Of a stretch of DNA of 6,159 nucleotides, positions 1 through 5,712 are shown one piece after another. The notes beneath the pieces are model-generated. The model had not been told where the DNA came from. It searched no databases and worked only from the letters and a program-made list of their open reading frames with translations. Positions within the stretch are counted from its first letter, which is position 1. The number at the start of each line of letters is the position of its first letter. The stretch comes from an uncultured Microcoleaceae cyanobacterium (GTDB taxonomy: Bacteria; Cyanobacteriota; Cyanobacteriia; Cyanobacteriales; Microcoleaceae), in the NCBI GenBank assembly GCA_938083405.1, contig CALKCV010000280.1, positions 1-6,159 on the forward strand. The letters are read 5' to 3'. The translations under genes and the position numbers were made by a program.

Positions 1-10
1 TGCGATTTTC

Positions 11-50
11 CGGTGTCACCGTGTCACCGTTTCACCGTGTCACCGTGTCC
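11..50. repeat. Octamer tandem repeat (CCGTGTCA, about five copies)
   Basis: Five consecutive 8-bp units of the form CCGTGTCA fill this stretch. The first, third and last units each carry one change. The internal GGTGTCACC at 12-20 is itself palindromic. No ORF crosses it. It lies 3' of the minus-strand nucleotidyltransferase gene and looks like a simple intergenic repeat; no function can be assigned. Confidence 0.8.
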
Positions 51-84
51 TTTCTACTCAAAAAGAAAAAACTTACCCTTGTAA

Positions 85-115
85 GGGGGCGGGGGGGGAT
101 CGACAGGGGGACGGG
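85..115 (+). other. G-tract cluster with G-quadruplex potential
   Basis: Four G runs of 5, 8, 5 and 3 bases are separated by 1, 7 and 2 bases, matching the usual G3+ N1-7 quadruplex rule on the + strand. A small 5-bp hairpin (CTTAC at 72-76 with GTAAG at 81-85) abuts it. The tract is downstream of the minus-strand gene ending at 158, so its transcript would carry the C-rich complement. Whether it folds is not known; the motif match is only a pattern. Confidence 0.5.
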
Positions 116-157
116 ATTCAGGATCGACTCAGGAGGAATTCACCGATTCAATAATCG

Positions 158-451
158 CTATAAATAAACCACCTCAGATAAAATCCGTTCTTTAATTCTG
201 GGTTTTAGTCCGTTTTTCGTAACTAAATCTACCTTCATTTGCAGGCGTTCGCTCAAATAAAACTCTAAATCTACTAATTGAAATAAGCTAGGTGCTTCGG
301 TGTAATCTATTAAGACATCTAAATCGCTATCTTGTCTTTGTTCGCCCCGTACATAAGAACCGAAAATTCCTAATTCGCTGATTTTATATTTTTCTTTAAC
401 GACTTGTTTGTTCTGGCTGAGAAGTTGTTTTATTTCCTCTAACGTTTTCAT
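158..451 (-). CDS. MNT-type minimal nucleotidyltransferase (MntA-like antitoxin family)
   Basis: A 97-residue protein with one nucleotidyltransferase fold. The signature GSYVRGEQRQDSDLD at residues 31-45 fits GSX10DXD exactly: G31-S32 bind nucleotide, and D43 and D45 are metal ligands. D75 in the strand KVDLV is the likely third acidic residue. In characterised family members the protein is the antitoxin of HEPN/MNT (type VII) modules and inactivates the HEPN RNase by transferring AMP to it. The open frame extends upstream to 739, but the extra 96 residues are encoded by repeats. The ATG at 449-451, with GGGGG about 6 nt upstream, gives a family-sized protein starting MKTLEEIKQLL. The HEPN partner normally adjoins the gene; none is visible in the 157 bp downstream or the 449 bp upstream. 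Family call is firm; antitoxin activity is inferred. Confidence 0.88.
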   Translation of the reverse strand: MKTLEEIKQLLSQNKQVVKEKYKISELGIFGSYVRGEQRQDSDLDVLIDYTEAPSLFQLVDLEFYLSERLQMKVDLVTKNGLKPRIKERILSEVVYL

Positions 452-510
452 TACTACCCCCAATGCAAATGGTTGACCAATTTTAACATCAGGCAAACAG
501 ATAATGAATC

Positions 511-539
511 GTTGGGTTGCGCGGGGCGCCGAGCCCAAC
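511..539. repeat. GC-rich palindromic hairpin repeat
   Basis: GTTGGG at 511-516 pairs with CCCAAC at 534-539, extended by a G-U and a T-A pair, around a GC-rich loop containing GGCGCC. The trailing CCCAACCTACGG resembles a dispersed palindromic repeat that I recall as common in cyanobacterial intergenic DNA. It sits about 60 bp upstream of the minus-strand nucleotidyltransferase start. Role unknown. Confidence 0.6.
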
Positions 540-552
540 CTACGGCCAGCTA

Positions 553-687
553 CGGCCTCCTGCGGCCAACCATCCGTTAAATCCGTCACGAAATCCGTTG
601 CTAACCAACCAACCACATTCCACCCAACCGTTCGGCCTCCTGCGGCCAGGCATCCGTTAAATCCGTTACCAAATCCGTTGCCAACCA
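553..687. repeat. Pair of 55-bp direct repeats, 80-bp spacing, with ATCCGT hexamers
   Basis: Copies at 553-607 and 633-687 match at 50 of 55 positions. Each begins with GGCC-TCCTGC-GGCC, a 4-bp hairpin, followed by three ATCCGT hexamers (572, 581, 593 in the first copy; 652, 661, 673 in the second) with the same 9- and 12-bp spacing. They lie between two divergent genes. This could be an array of protein-binding sites or simply an intergenic repeat family; the sequence does not decide. Confidence 0.8.
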
Positions 688-785
688 GGCCTCTTGACGC
701 ATAGCCCCTTTCATGGTAAACAAAAAAGCGTTTACGCATTCCAGCTTAAAGCGGTCGTGAAAGTTGAAAAAAATCGATCGCCACC

Positions 786-821
786 TTGACCCACAGGAAC
801 TCTATGTAACAATTAGTAACA
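786..821 (+). promoter_or_regulatory. Possible ndhF promoter region with GTAACA direct repeat
   Basis: TTGACC at 786-791 resembles a -35 box, and AACAAT at 808-813 (16-bp spacer) matches the -10 consensus at four of six positions. GTAACA occurs twice, at 806-811 and 816-821, exactly 10 bp apart, so both copies face the same side of the helix, as regulator half-sites often do. The region lies 80-115 bp upstream of the ndhF ATG. Box matches are weak, and this is a suggestion only. Confidence 0.25.
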
Positions 822-837
822 GTTTTGCCAAAAGCAG

Positions 838-859
838 TTTTGGCCTAATGGGGCCAAAA
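838..859 (+). promoter_or_regulatory. Stem-loop in the ndhF leader
   Basis: TTTTGGCC at 838-845 and GGCCAAAA at 852-859 form a perfect 8-bp inverted repeat with a 6-nt loop, 41 bp before the ndhF ATG. A related partial palindrome, TTTTGCCAAAA, lies just upstream at 823-833 and could compete for pairing. No T tract follows, so it is not an intrinsic terminator. It may be a 5'-UTR structure or an operator-like site. Confidence 0.5.
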
Positions 860-900
860 ACCCTAGAAAACATTACAGAAGTATTAAAGTCCCATAACTT

Positions 901-2958
901 ATGGAACCCCTTTATCAATATGCCTGGTTGATTCCAGTCCTGCCCCTATTCGGGGCCATGGTAGTAGGCCTAGGACTAATCTCCTACAACCAACTCACCA
1001 ACAGCCTGCGGCAGAAAGTCGCAGTCTTCATCGTCTCCCTCCTGGGAGGATCGATGGTAATCTCCTTTGCCATCCTCTGGAGTCAAATCAACGGCCACGA
1101 ACCCTTCGTCCGTACCATCGAATGGGCCGCAGCCGGTGACTTTAGCCTGAGAATGGGCTACGCCATAGACCATCTCACCGCCCTCATGCTGGCGATCGTC
1201 ACCACCGTAGCCTTCCTCGTCATGGTCTATACCGACGGCTACATGGCTCACGACTCCGGCTATGTGCGCTTTTACGCTTATTTGAGCCTATTTAGCTCCT
1301 CCATGTTGGGCCTCGTACTCTGCCCCAACCTGATCCAGGTTTATATCTTCTGGGAACTGGTGGGCGTGTCTTCGTACCTCCTCATCGGTTTCTGGTACGA
1401 TCGCAAACCCGCCGCCAATGCCTGTCAAAAAGCCTTCGTCGTCAACCGCGTCGGCGACTTCGGCCTGCTCTTAGGAATCCTGGGCCTCTATTGGTCCACC
1501 GGTACCTTTGATTTTGAGGAAATGGGCTTTCGCCTCCACCACCTCGTCGAAGTAGGGGCCCTCAGCGGTACGTTGGCCACCATCTTCGGAATACTCGTCT
1601 TCTTAGGTCCCGTAGCCAAATCGGCCCAATTCCCCCTACACACCTGGCTGCCGGACGCGATGGAAGGCCCCACGCCAATCTCCGCCCTCATCCACGCAGC
1701 CACCATGGTTGCCGCCGGAGTCTTCCTAGTAGCTAGGATGTACCCGGTCTTCGAGGGACTCCCAATAGTAATGAACATCATCGCCTATACCGGCGCCTTC
1801 ACTGCCTTCCTGGGAGCAACCATCGCCATTACCCAAAACGACATCAAAAAAGGTCTCGCCTATTCCACCATCTCCCAGCTAGGCTACATGGTCATGGCCA
1901 TGGGAGTCGGTGCCTACAGCGCCGGACTCTTCCACCTAATGACCCACGCCTACTTCAAAGCCATGCTGTTCCTGTGTTCGGGTTCGGTCATCCACGGCAT
2001 GGAAGAGGTCGTCGGACACAACCCAGATATCGCCCAAGATATGCGCGTGATGGGCGGTTTGCGCAAATATATGCCCATCACCGCAACCTGCTTTCTCATC
2101 GGCACGATCGCCATCTGCGGCATCCCGCCCTTTGCCGGTTTCTGGTCGAAAGACGAAATCCTCGGCAGCGCCTTCGCCGCCAACCCCTTCCTCTGGTTTG
2201 TCGGTTGGGTAACTGCTGGCATGACTGCTTTCTATATGTTTCGGATGTATTTCAGCACCTTCGAGGGCGAATTCCGGGGTAACGACGAAGCGATTAAAGA
2301 AAAACTGCTGCAAAAATCCAAAGCGCCAGTTTTGGCTTTCGGCCCCGGCGCCATGGATCCTCACGAACTAGAAGGCGGTCACAACCACGATGCCCACCAC
2401 AGCGAAGAACCCCACGAGTCGCCCTGGACGATGACTATACCGTTAATGGTATTGGCGGTTCCTTCGATGTTAATTGGTTTGTTGGGAACGCCGTTTAACA
2501 ACCTCTTCGAGAAGTTCATCTATGCCCCAGGGGAATCTTTAGAGTACATCTTGGAAGAACTAGCGGAATTCGACCTCACCGAATTTTTAATTATGGGCGG
2601 TAACTCCGTGGGTATTGCTTTAATTGGCATTACCTTCGCTTCCCTAATGTACTTGAGTCGGAAAATCGATCCAGCAGCGATCGCCGACAAGATCCCAACC
2701 CTGTACGACTTCTCTCTCAACAAGTGGTATCTCGACGACATCAACGAATTTCTCTTCGTCAAAGGCAGCCGTCGTCTGGCGCGACAAGTCATGGAAGTTG
2801 ACTTCAAAATCGTCGATGGGGCAGTGAACCTAACCGGGTTTGTTGCGCTGTTGGGCAGCGAAGGTTTGAAATACTTTGAAACCGGTCGCGCCCAATTCTA
2901 CGCCTTAATTATCTTCGTCGGAGTAATCGGCCTAGTGGTGTTTTCAGGTATCAGTTAG
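901..2958 (+). CDS. ndhF: NAD(P)H-quinone oxidoreductase (NDH-1) subunit NdhF, class 1 (NdhF1)
   Basis: A 685-residue antiporter-like subunit (complex I NuoL/ND5 family) at the distal end of the NDH-1 membrane arm in thylakoids. It couples ferredoxin-dependent plastoquinone reduction to proton pumping. Expected motifs are present: WELVGVSSYLLIGFW near 151-165 with E152, FLGPVAKSAQFPLHTWLPDA at 234-253 with K240, H265 in the following helix, THAYFKAMLF with H349 and K353, and FWSKDE with K417. The C-terminal part (about 530-640, including DKIPTLYDFSLNKWYLDDIN) is the long lateral amphipathic helix region that clamps the membrane arm, followed by a final membrane segment. A hydrophilic loop holds six His in residues 488-505. 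Full length and the partner ndhD1 favour the respiratory/cyclic NDH-1L form over the CO2-uptake NdhF3/F4. The ATG at 901 begins a typical N-terminus; no clear Shine-Dalgarno precedes it. Confidence 0.97.
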   Translation: MEPLYQYAWLIPVLPLFGAMVVGLGLISYNQLTNSLRQKVAVFIVSLLGGSMVISFAILWSQINGHEPFVRTIEWAAAGDFSLRMGYAIDHLTALMLAIVTTVAFLVMVYTDGYMAHDSGYVRFYAYLSLFSSSMLGLVLCPNLIQVYIFWELVGVSSYLLIGFWYDRKPAANACQKAFVVNRVGDFGLLLGILGLYWSTGTFDFEEMGFRLHHLVEVGALSGTLATIFGILVFLGPVAKSAQFPLHTWLPDAMEGPTPISALIHAATMVAAGVFLVARMYPVFEGLPIVMNIIAYTGAFTAFLGATIAITQNDIKKGLAYSTISQLGYMVMAMGVGAYSAGLFHLMTHAYFKAMLFLCSGSVIHGMEEVVGHNPDIAQDMRVMGGLRKYMPITATCFLIGTIAICGIPPFAGFWSKDEILGSAFAANPFLWFVGWVTAGMTAFYMFRMYFSTFEGEFRGNDEAIKEKLLQKSKAPVLAFGPGAMDPHELEGGHNHDAHHSEEPHESPWTMTIPLMVLAVPSMLIGLLGTPFNNLFEKFIYAPGESLEYILEELAEFDLTEFLIMGGNSVGIALIGITFASLMYLSRKIDPAAIADKIPTLYDFSLNKWYLDDINEFLFVKGSRRLARQVMEVDFKIVDGAVNLTGFVALLGSEGLKYFETGRAQFYALIIFVGVIGLVVFSGIS

Positions 2959-2992
2959 TAATTAATAATTAATAATTAATAATTAATAATTA
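2959..2992. repeat. AT-rich heptamer tandem repeat (ATTAATA)n, immediately after ndhF
   Basis: The repeat begins at the base after the ndhF stop. From 2961 to 2991 it consists of four perfect ATTAATA heptamers plus three bases. It belongs to the class of short tandemly repeated heptanucleotide sequences known from cyanobacteria. As RNA, 2960-2992 can pair with 3096-3128 across its whole 33-nt length, with three G-U pairs. No T-rich terminator follows. Confidence 0.88.
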
Positions 2993-3095
2993 GTGGATTA
3001 TTTCTGTTTTAACGGTCAATTACTTTAGAGAAAGCCTCGCAGGAGCGAAGAACTTTTGGTTCTGGCCGGTGGCGAACTACTGAAATTAATTGGGC

Positions 3096-3154
3096 TAATT
3101 GTTAATTGTTAATTGTTAATTATTAATTGCCATTACCCATTACCAATTACCAAT
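3096..3154. repeat. Heptamer tandem array in the ndhD leader (TAATTGT then ATTACCA units)
   Basis: Five heptamers run in register from 3096 (three TAATTGT, then TAATTAT and TAATTGC). Three more 7-bp units (ATTACCC, ATTACCA, ATTACCA) follow at 3132-3152, ending 4 bp before the ndhD ATG at 3159. The first part is complementary to the array just after ndhF. The repeats occupy the place where a ribosome-binding site would be, and no Shine-Dalgarno is seen. Confidence 0.88.
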
Positions 3155-3158
3155 ATCT

Positions 3159-4739
3159 ATGACAAATTTTCCTTGGCTGACAACCATCATTCTATTTCCC
3201 ATAGCGGCATCGCTTTTCATTCCGCTGATTCCCGATAAAGACGGCAAAACCGTAAAGTGGTACGCCCTCATTATCGGACTGATCGACTTTGCCGTCATTG
3301 TCGCCGCCTTCTGCACCGGCTACGACCTCAATTCTGGGGAACTGCAGCTAGTCGAAAGTTACACCTGGCTGCCTGGAATAGACTTAAGGTGGTCCGTTGG
3401 GGCAGACGGTCTCGCCATGCCCCTAATTATCCTCACCGGGTTTATCACTACCCTGGCAATTATGGCAGCTTGGCCGGTGACTTTTAAGCCGAAGCTGTTT
3501 TATTTCCTGATGCTGGTAATGTACGGCGGTCAAATTGCCGTGTTCGCCGTCCAGGATATGTTGTTCTTTTTCCTGGTTTGGGAACTGGAGTTAGTGCCGG
3601 TTTATCTCATCCTCTCCATCTGGGGCGGGAAAAAGAGATTGTATGCGGCGACGAAGTTTATACTCTACACCGCAGGCGGTTCTCTGTTTATCCTCCTGGC
3701 AGGTTTGACCATGGCGTTTTACGGGGATACGGTGACTTTCGACATGAGAGCGATCGCCGCTAAAGACTTCCCCCTCAACCTCCAACTATTATTATATGGA
3801 GCATTTTTAATTGCCTACGCCGTCAAGCTGCCAATTTTCCCCTTGCACACCTGGCTGCCAGATGCCCACGGGGAAGCAACGGCACCTGCCCACATGTTGC
3901 TGGCAGGCATTCTCTTGAAGATGGGCGGTTATGCCCTATTCCGCATGAACGCCGGAATGCTGCCAGACGCTCACGCCTATTTTGCCCCAGTGTTAGTCAT
4001 ACTGGGAGTTGTAAATATCGTCTATGCGGCCTTGACTTCCTTCGCCCAGAGGAACCTCAAACGCAAGATTGCCTATTCTTCGATTTCTCACATGGGCTTC
4101 GTCCTCATCGGTTTGGGTTCCTTTACCTCCTTGGGAGTTAGCGGCGCCATGCTGCAAATGATCTCCCACGGGTTGATCGGGGCGAGTTTGTTCTTCCTGG
4201 TGGGATGTACTTACGATCGCACCCATACCCTGCTCTTAGACGAGATGGGCGGTGTCGGTCAAAAGATGAAAAAGGTTTTCGCCATGTGGACTACTTGTTC
4301 TATGGCATCTTTGGCCTTGCCAGGCATGAGCGGTTTCGTCGCCGAGGTGATGGTATTTCTCGGCTTCGTTACCAGCGATGCCTACAGTTTCAGTTTTAAA
4401 TTGTGGGTAACGCTGTTGGCAGCAGTCGGGGTGATTTTGACTCCTATTTATCTGCTGTCGATGTTGCGCGAGATTTTGTACGGTCCCGAAAACAAGGAGT
4501 TAGTAGAACACGAGGAGTTAGTGGATGCGGAACCTCGGGAAGTGTTTATTATCGCTTGCCTGTTGATACCAATAATTGGCATGGGTTTGTATCCGAAGAT
4601 CGTTACTCAAATCTACGATCCAACTACGGTGAAGCTAACCAACACTTTACGCGCTTCGGTGCCGACTTTGGCCCAAACTACTAAGGTGGCACGAGTTTTC
4701 GAGTCGAACGAGGTTTTAATAGCTCCGGCTATTAAGTAG
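3159..4739 (+). CDS. ndhD: NAD(P)H-quinone oxidoreductase (NDH-1) subunit NdhD, class 1 (NdhD1)
   Basis: A 526-residue antiporter-like subunit (NuoM/ND4 family) with about 14 membrane helices, placed between NdhB and NdhF in the NDH-1 membrane arm, where it pumps protons. Family hallmarks are visible: FLVWELELVPVYLILSIWGG at 138-157 with E142 and E144, AVKLPIFPLHTWLPDAHGEA at 221-240 with K223, GILLKMGGY with K254, RNLKRKIAYSSISHMGF at 298-314, and E395 in SGFVAEV. The N-terminus MTNFPWLTTIILFPIAASLF and the motif LIPDKDGKTVKWYAL agree with the NdhD1 sequences I recall, supporting the ATG at 3159 and the class 1 form. It lies 200 bp downstream of ndhF in the same orientation, an arrangement also known from other cyanobacteria; co-transcription is likely but the spacer is long and repeat-filled. 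No truncation or missing key residue is seen. Confidence 0.97.
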   Translation: MTNFPWLTTIILFPIAASLFIPLIPDKDGKTVKWYALIIGLIDFAVIVAAFCTGYDLNSGELQLVESYTWLPGIDLRWSVGADGLAMPLIILTGFITTLAIMAAWPVTFKPKLFYFLMLVMYGGQIAVFAVQDMLFFFLVWELELVPVYLILSIWGGKKRLYAATKFILYTAGGSLFILLAGLTMAFYGDTVTFDMRAIAAKDFPLNLQLLLYGAFLIAYAVKLPIFPLHTWLPDAHGEATAPAHMLLAGILLKMGGYALFRMNAGMLPDAHAYFAPVLVILGVVNIVYAALTSFAQRNLKRKIAYSSISHMGFVLIGLGSFTSLGVSGAMLQMISHGLIGASLFFLVGCTYDRTHTLLLDEMGGVGQKMKKVFAMWTTCSMASLALPGMSGFVAEVMVFLGFVTSDAYSFSFKLWVTLLAAVGVILTPIYLLSMLREILYGPENKELVEHEELVDAEPREVFIIACLLIPIIGMGLYPKIVTQIYDPTTVKLTNTLRASVPTLAQTTKVARVFESNEVLIAPAIK

Positions 4740-4747
4740 TCTTTTTT

Positions 4748-4796
4748 CAATTAACAATTAACAATTAATAATTAATAATTGTTAATTGTTAATTGC
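4748..4796. repeat. Palindromic heptamer array, perfect 20-bp hairpin after ndhD
   Basis: Seven heptamers run in register: three CAATTAA, one TAATTAA, two TAATTGT and one TAATTGC. The order makes a perfect inverted repeat, 4748-4767 with 4776-4795, around an 8-nt loop. It lies 9 bp after the ndhD stop. Six T residues (4742-4747) precede the hairpin and none follow it, so it is not a canonical terminator on either strand. Its last bases form the first possible TTG start of the next gene. Confidence 0.85.
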
Positions 4797-4797
4797 C

Positions 4798-4803
4798 AAG
4801 GAA
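4798..4803 (+). promoter_or_regulatory. Shine-Dalgarno AAGGAA that selects the TTG start at 4808
   Basis: AAGGAA lies 4 nt before the TTG at 4808. The alternative TTG at 4793 lies inside the AT hairpin and has no purine-rich sequence before it. An in-frame TAA at 4790-4792 rules out any earlier start. This is the only convincing ribosome-binding site among the + strand genes of the window. Confidence 0.55.
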
Positions 4804-4807
4804 CCAA

Positions 4808-5620
4808 TTGCTAATTCTTAACGATCGATTATTAATTGCCTCTCTCCTCCTCCTCGTTGCCTCTGGTTGCGATATCTTGCCGAGGAACAAAAATTTTACT
4901 GACTGGTGTTTGGAGAGGGAAACTCTTGCCCTGGAAACAAAACATACTGTAGAAGTTTTGCTGGCGGAGGCGGGAGCGGAAAATTGCCAGGAAGCGGAGG
5001 AATATTTATCGGGGGTTAGGTCGTTAGAATTGAGCGATCGCGACCTTACGGATATTAGTCCCCTGGCTTCTTTAGAAAGTTTAACTGCTCTCGACCTCAG
5101 CATTAATAATATCTCAGATATTAACCCCCTGTCGCGGTTAACTAATTTAACGAAACTGGAGGCAGTAGGCAATAATATCGCCGATATTTCTCCTCTGGCA
5201 TCTTTAACTAATCTTACAGTATTAGACCTCAGCATCAATCAAGTTACGGAGTTAAAGATTGCTCCTTTAATTAATTTAAGCAAACTGACTTTAACTAACA
5301 CTCAAATAACGGATATTACTCCTATTTCAAATCTGACCCAATTGAAGCAACTGGAACTTAACGCCAATCAAATAAAAGATGTTACTGCGCTTTCTGATTT
5401 AACCAATCTCCAGCAACTCAATCTCGGCAGCAATCAAATATTAGATATTACTGCGCTTTCTAATTTAACTAATCTCAAAGAACTCCATTTATCTTGGAAT
5501 CAAATAACGGATATTAAGCCGCTTTCTAATTTAGTCGAACTCCAAGAATTGTACGTTAGGAATAACGCGATCGCCAACAAAGTTTGCCCTGTAGAACCTC
5601 AGTCTATTTGTCAGTTTTAA
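4808..5620 (+). CDS. Leucine-rich-repeat lipoprotein (internalin/SDS22-like LRR)
   Basis: 270 residues when started at TTG 4808. A basic N-terminus with R7 and a hydrophobic stretch (LLIASLLLLV) lead to ASGC with C21, so the product is probably lipid-anchored after signal peptidase II cleavage. Residues 70-244 form eight leucine-rich repeats of the form LxxLxLxxNxIxDIxPLSxLTN; seven are 22 residues long and one (136-156) has 21. They are flanked by a Cys-containing N-cap (C34, C60) and a C-cap (CPVEPQSIC, C260 and C268) that could hold disulfides. Such caps recur, from memory, in cyanobacterial LRR proteins of unknown role; the domain generally binds other proteins. No catalytic domain is present. 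The gene follows ndhD by 68 bp on the same strand, but its TTA-rich Leu codons and lower GC differ from the ndh genes, so it need not be functionally linked. No ATG start exists; TTG at 4793 would add five residues. Confidence 0.85.
   Translation: MLILNDRLLIASLLLLVASGCDILPRNKNFTDWCLERETLALETKHTVEVLLAEAGAENCQEAEEYLSGVRSLELSDRDLTDISPLASLESLTALDLSINNISDINPLSRLTNLTKLEAVGNNIADISPLASLTNLTVLDLSINQVTELKIAPLINLSKLTLTNTQITDITPISNLTQLKQLELNANQIKDVTALSDLTNLQQLNLGSNQILDITALSNLTNLKELHLSWNQITDIKPLSNLVELQELYVRNNAIANKVCPVEPQSICQF
5015..5539 (+). repeat. 66-bp coding tandem repeats of the LRR gene
   Basis: The eight protein repeats are visible in DNA as roughly 66-bp units. The clearest are the last three: TTACTGCGCTTTCT occurs at 5382-5395 and again at 5448-5461, exactly 66 bp apart, and CTTTCTAATTTA recurs in the next unit. 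The high DNA similarity of the last units suggests recent internal duplication, so repeat number may vary between strains. Confidence 0.75.
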
Positions 5621-5642
5621 GAACGATCGCTTTAAATGTTAG

Positions 5643-5692
5643 AATCGCTAAAGCGATTACTACAAACCCTCGTAGTAATCGCTTTAGCGATT
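5643..5692. terminator. Perfect 21-bp hairpin terminator between convergent genes
   Basis: The arms at 5643-5663 and 5672-5692 are perfect inverted repeats around the 8-nt loop AAACCCTC. On the + strand the stem is followed by TTATTTTAG, a modest U-rich tail, 22 bp after the LRR gene stop, so it probably ends that transcript. On the minus strand the tail is weaker, but the hairpin could also end the converging DUF4276 transcript. Each arm contains its own smaller palindrome, AATCGCT with AGCGATT, so it may also be a dispersed palindromic element. Confidence 0.75.
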
Positions 5693-5712
5693 TATTTTAG
5701 ATATTAATAATT

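Larger units (their letters stand above)
452..900. other. Divergent intergenic region, no supportable gene
   Basis: These 449 bp separate the minus-strand nucleotidyltransferase from ndhF and must hold the promoters of both. They contain a GC-rich hairpin repeat (511-539), two 55-bp direct repeats (553-607 and 633-687), a weak 6-bp hairpin (GTAAAC 716-721 with GTTTAC 730-735) and the ndhF leader (about 780-900). Open frames crossing the left part translate to low-complexity peptides rich in Pro, Arg and Thr, or in Gly, Asn and Phe, that follow the DNA repeats, so I do not call them genes. Confidence 0.75.

Noticed and set aside
11..50. CRISPR array
   Set aside because: Units are 8 bp with no spacers; the other repeat blocks are 7-bp heptamers or a two-copy 55-bp repeat, and no cas gene is present.
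504..704. A 66-residue + strand ORF in the repeat region
   Set aside because: Pro/Arg/Thr-rich translation that follows the DNA repeats, no ribosome-binding site and no recognisable domain.
452..739. N-terminal 96-residue extension of the nucleotidyltransferase frame
   Set aside because: It is encoded by the 55-bp repeats and hairpin, gives low-complexity Gly/Asn/Phe/Thr sequence, and precedes a normal ATG with a purine-rich ribosome-binding site and a family-length protein.
806..820. NtcA-like site GTA-N8-TAA upstream of ndhF
   Set aside because: The consensus needs TAC in the second half; only TAA-C is present and the spacing to a -10 box is not right. The GTAACA direct repeat describes it better.
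2960..3128. Insertion sequence or MITE between ndhF and ndhD
   Set aside because: There is no transposase, no clear target-site duplication, and the inverted ends are simple heptamer repeats that also occur after ndhD, so a mobile element is not supported without further copies.
4742..4795. Six-T run plus AT hairpin as an ndhD terminator
   Set aside because: The T run comes before the hairpin rather than after it, and on the minus strand the hairpin is followed by A residues, so the layout does not fit an intrinsic terminator on either strand.
4789..5238. A 149-residue minus-strand ORF opposite the LRR gene
   Set aside because: Its periodic Ser/Arg-rich sequence mirrors the LRR repeats on the other strand; no family resemblance.
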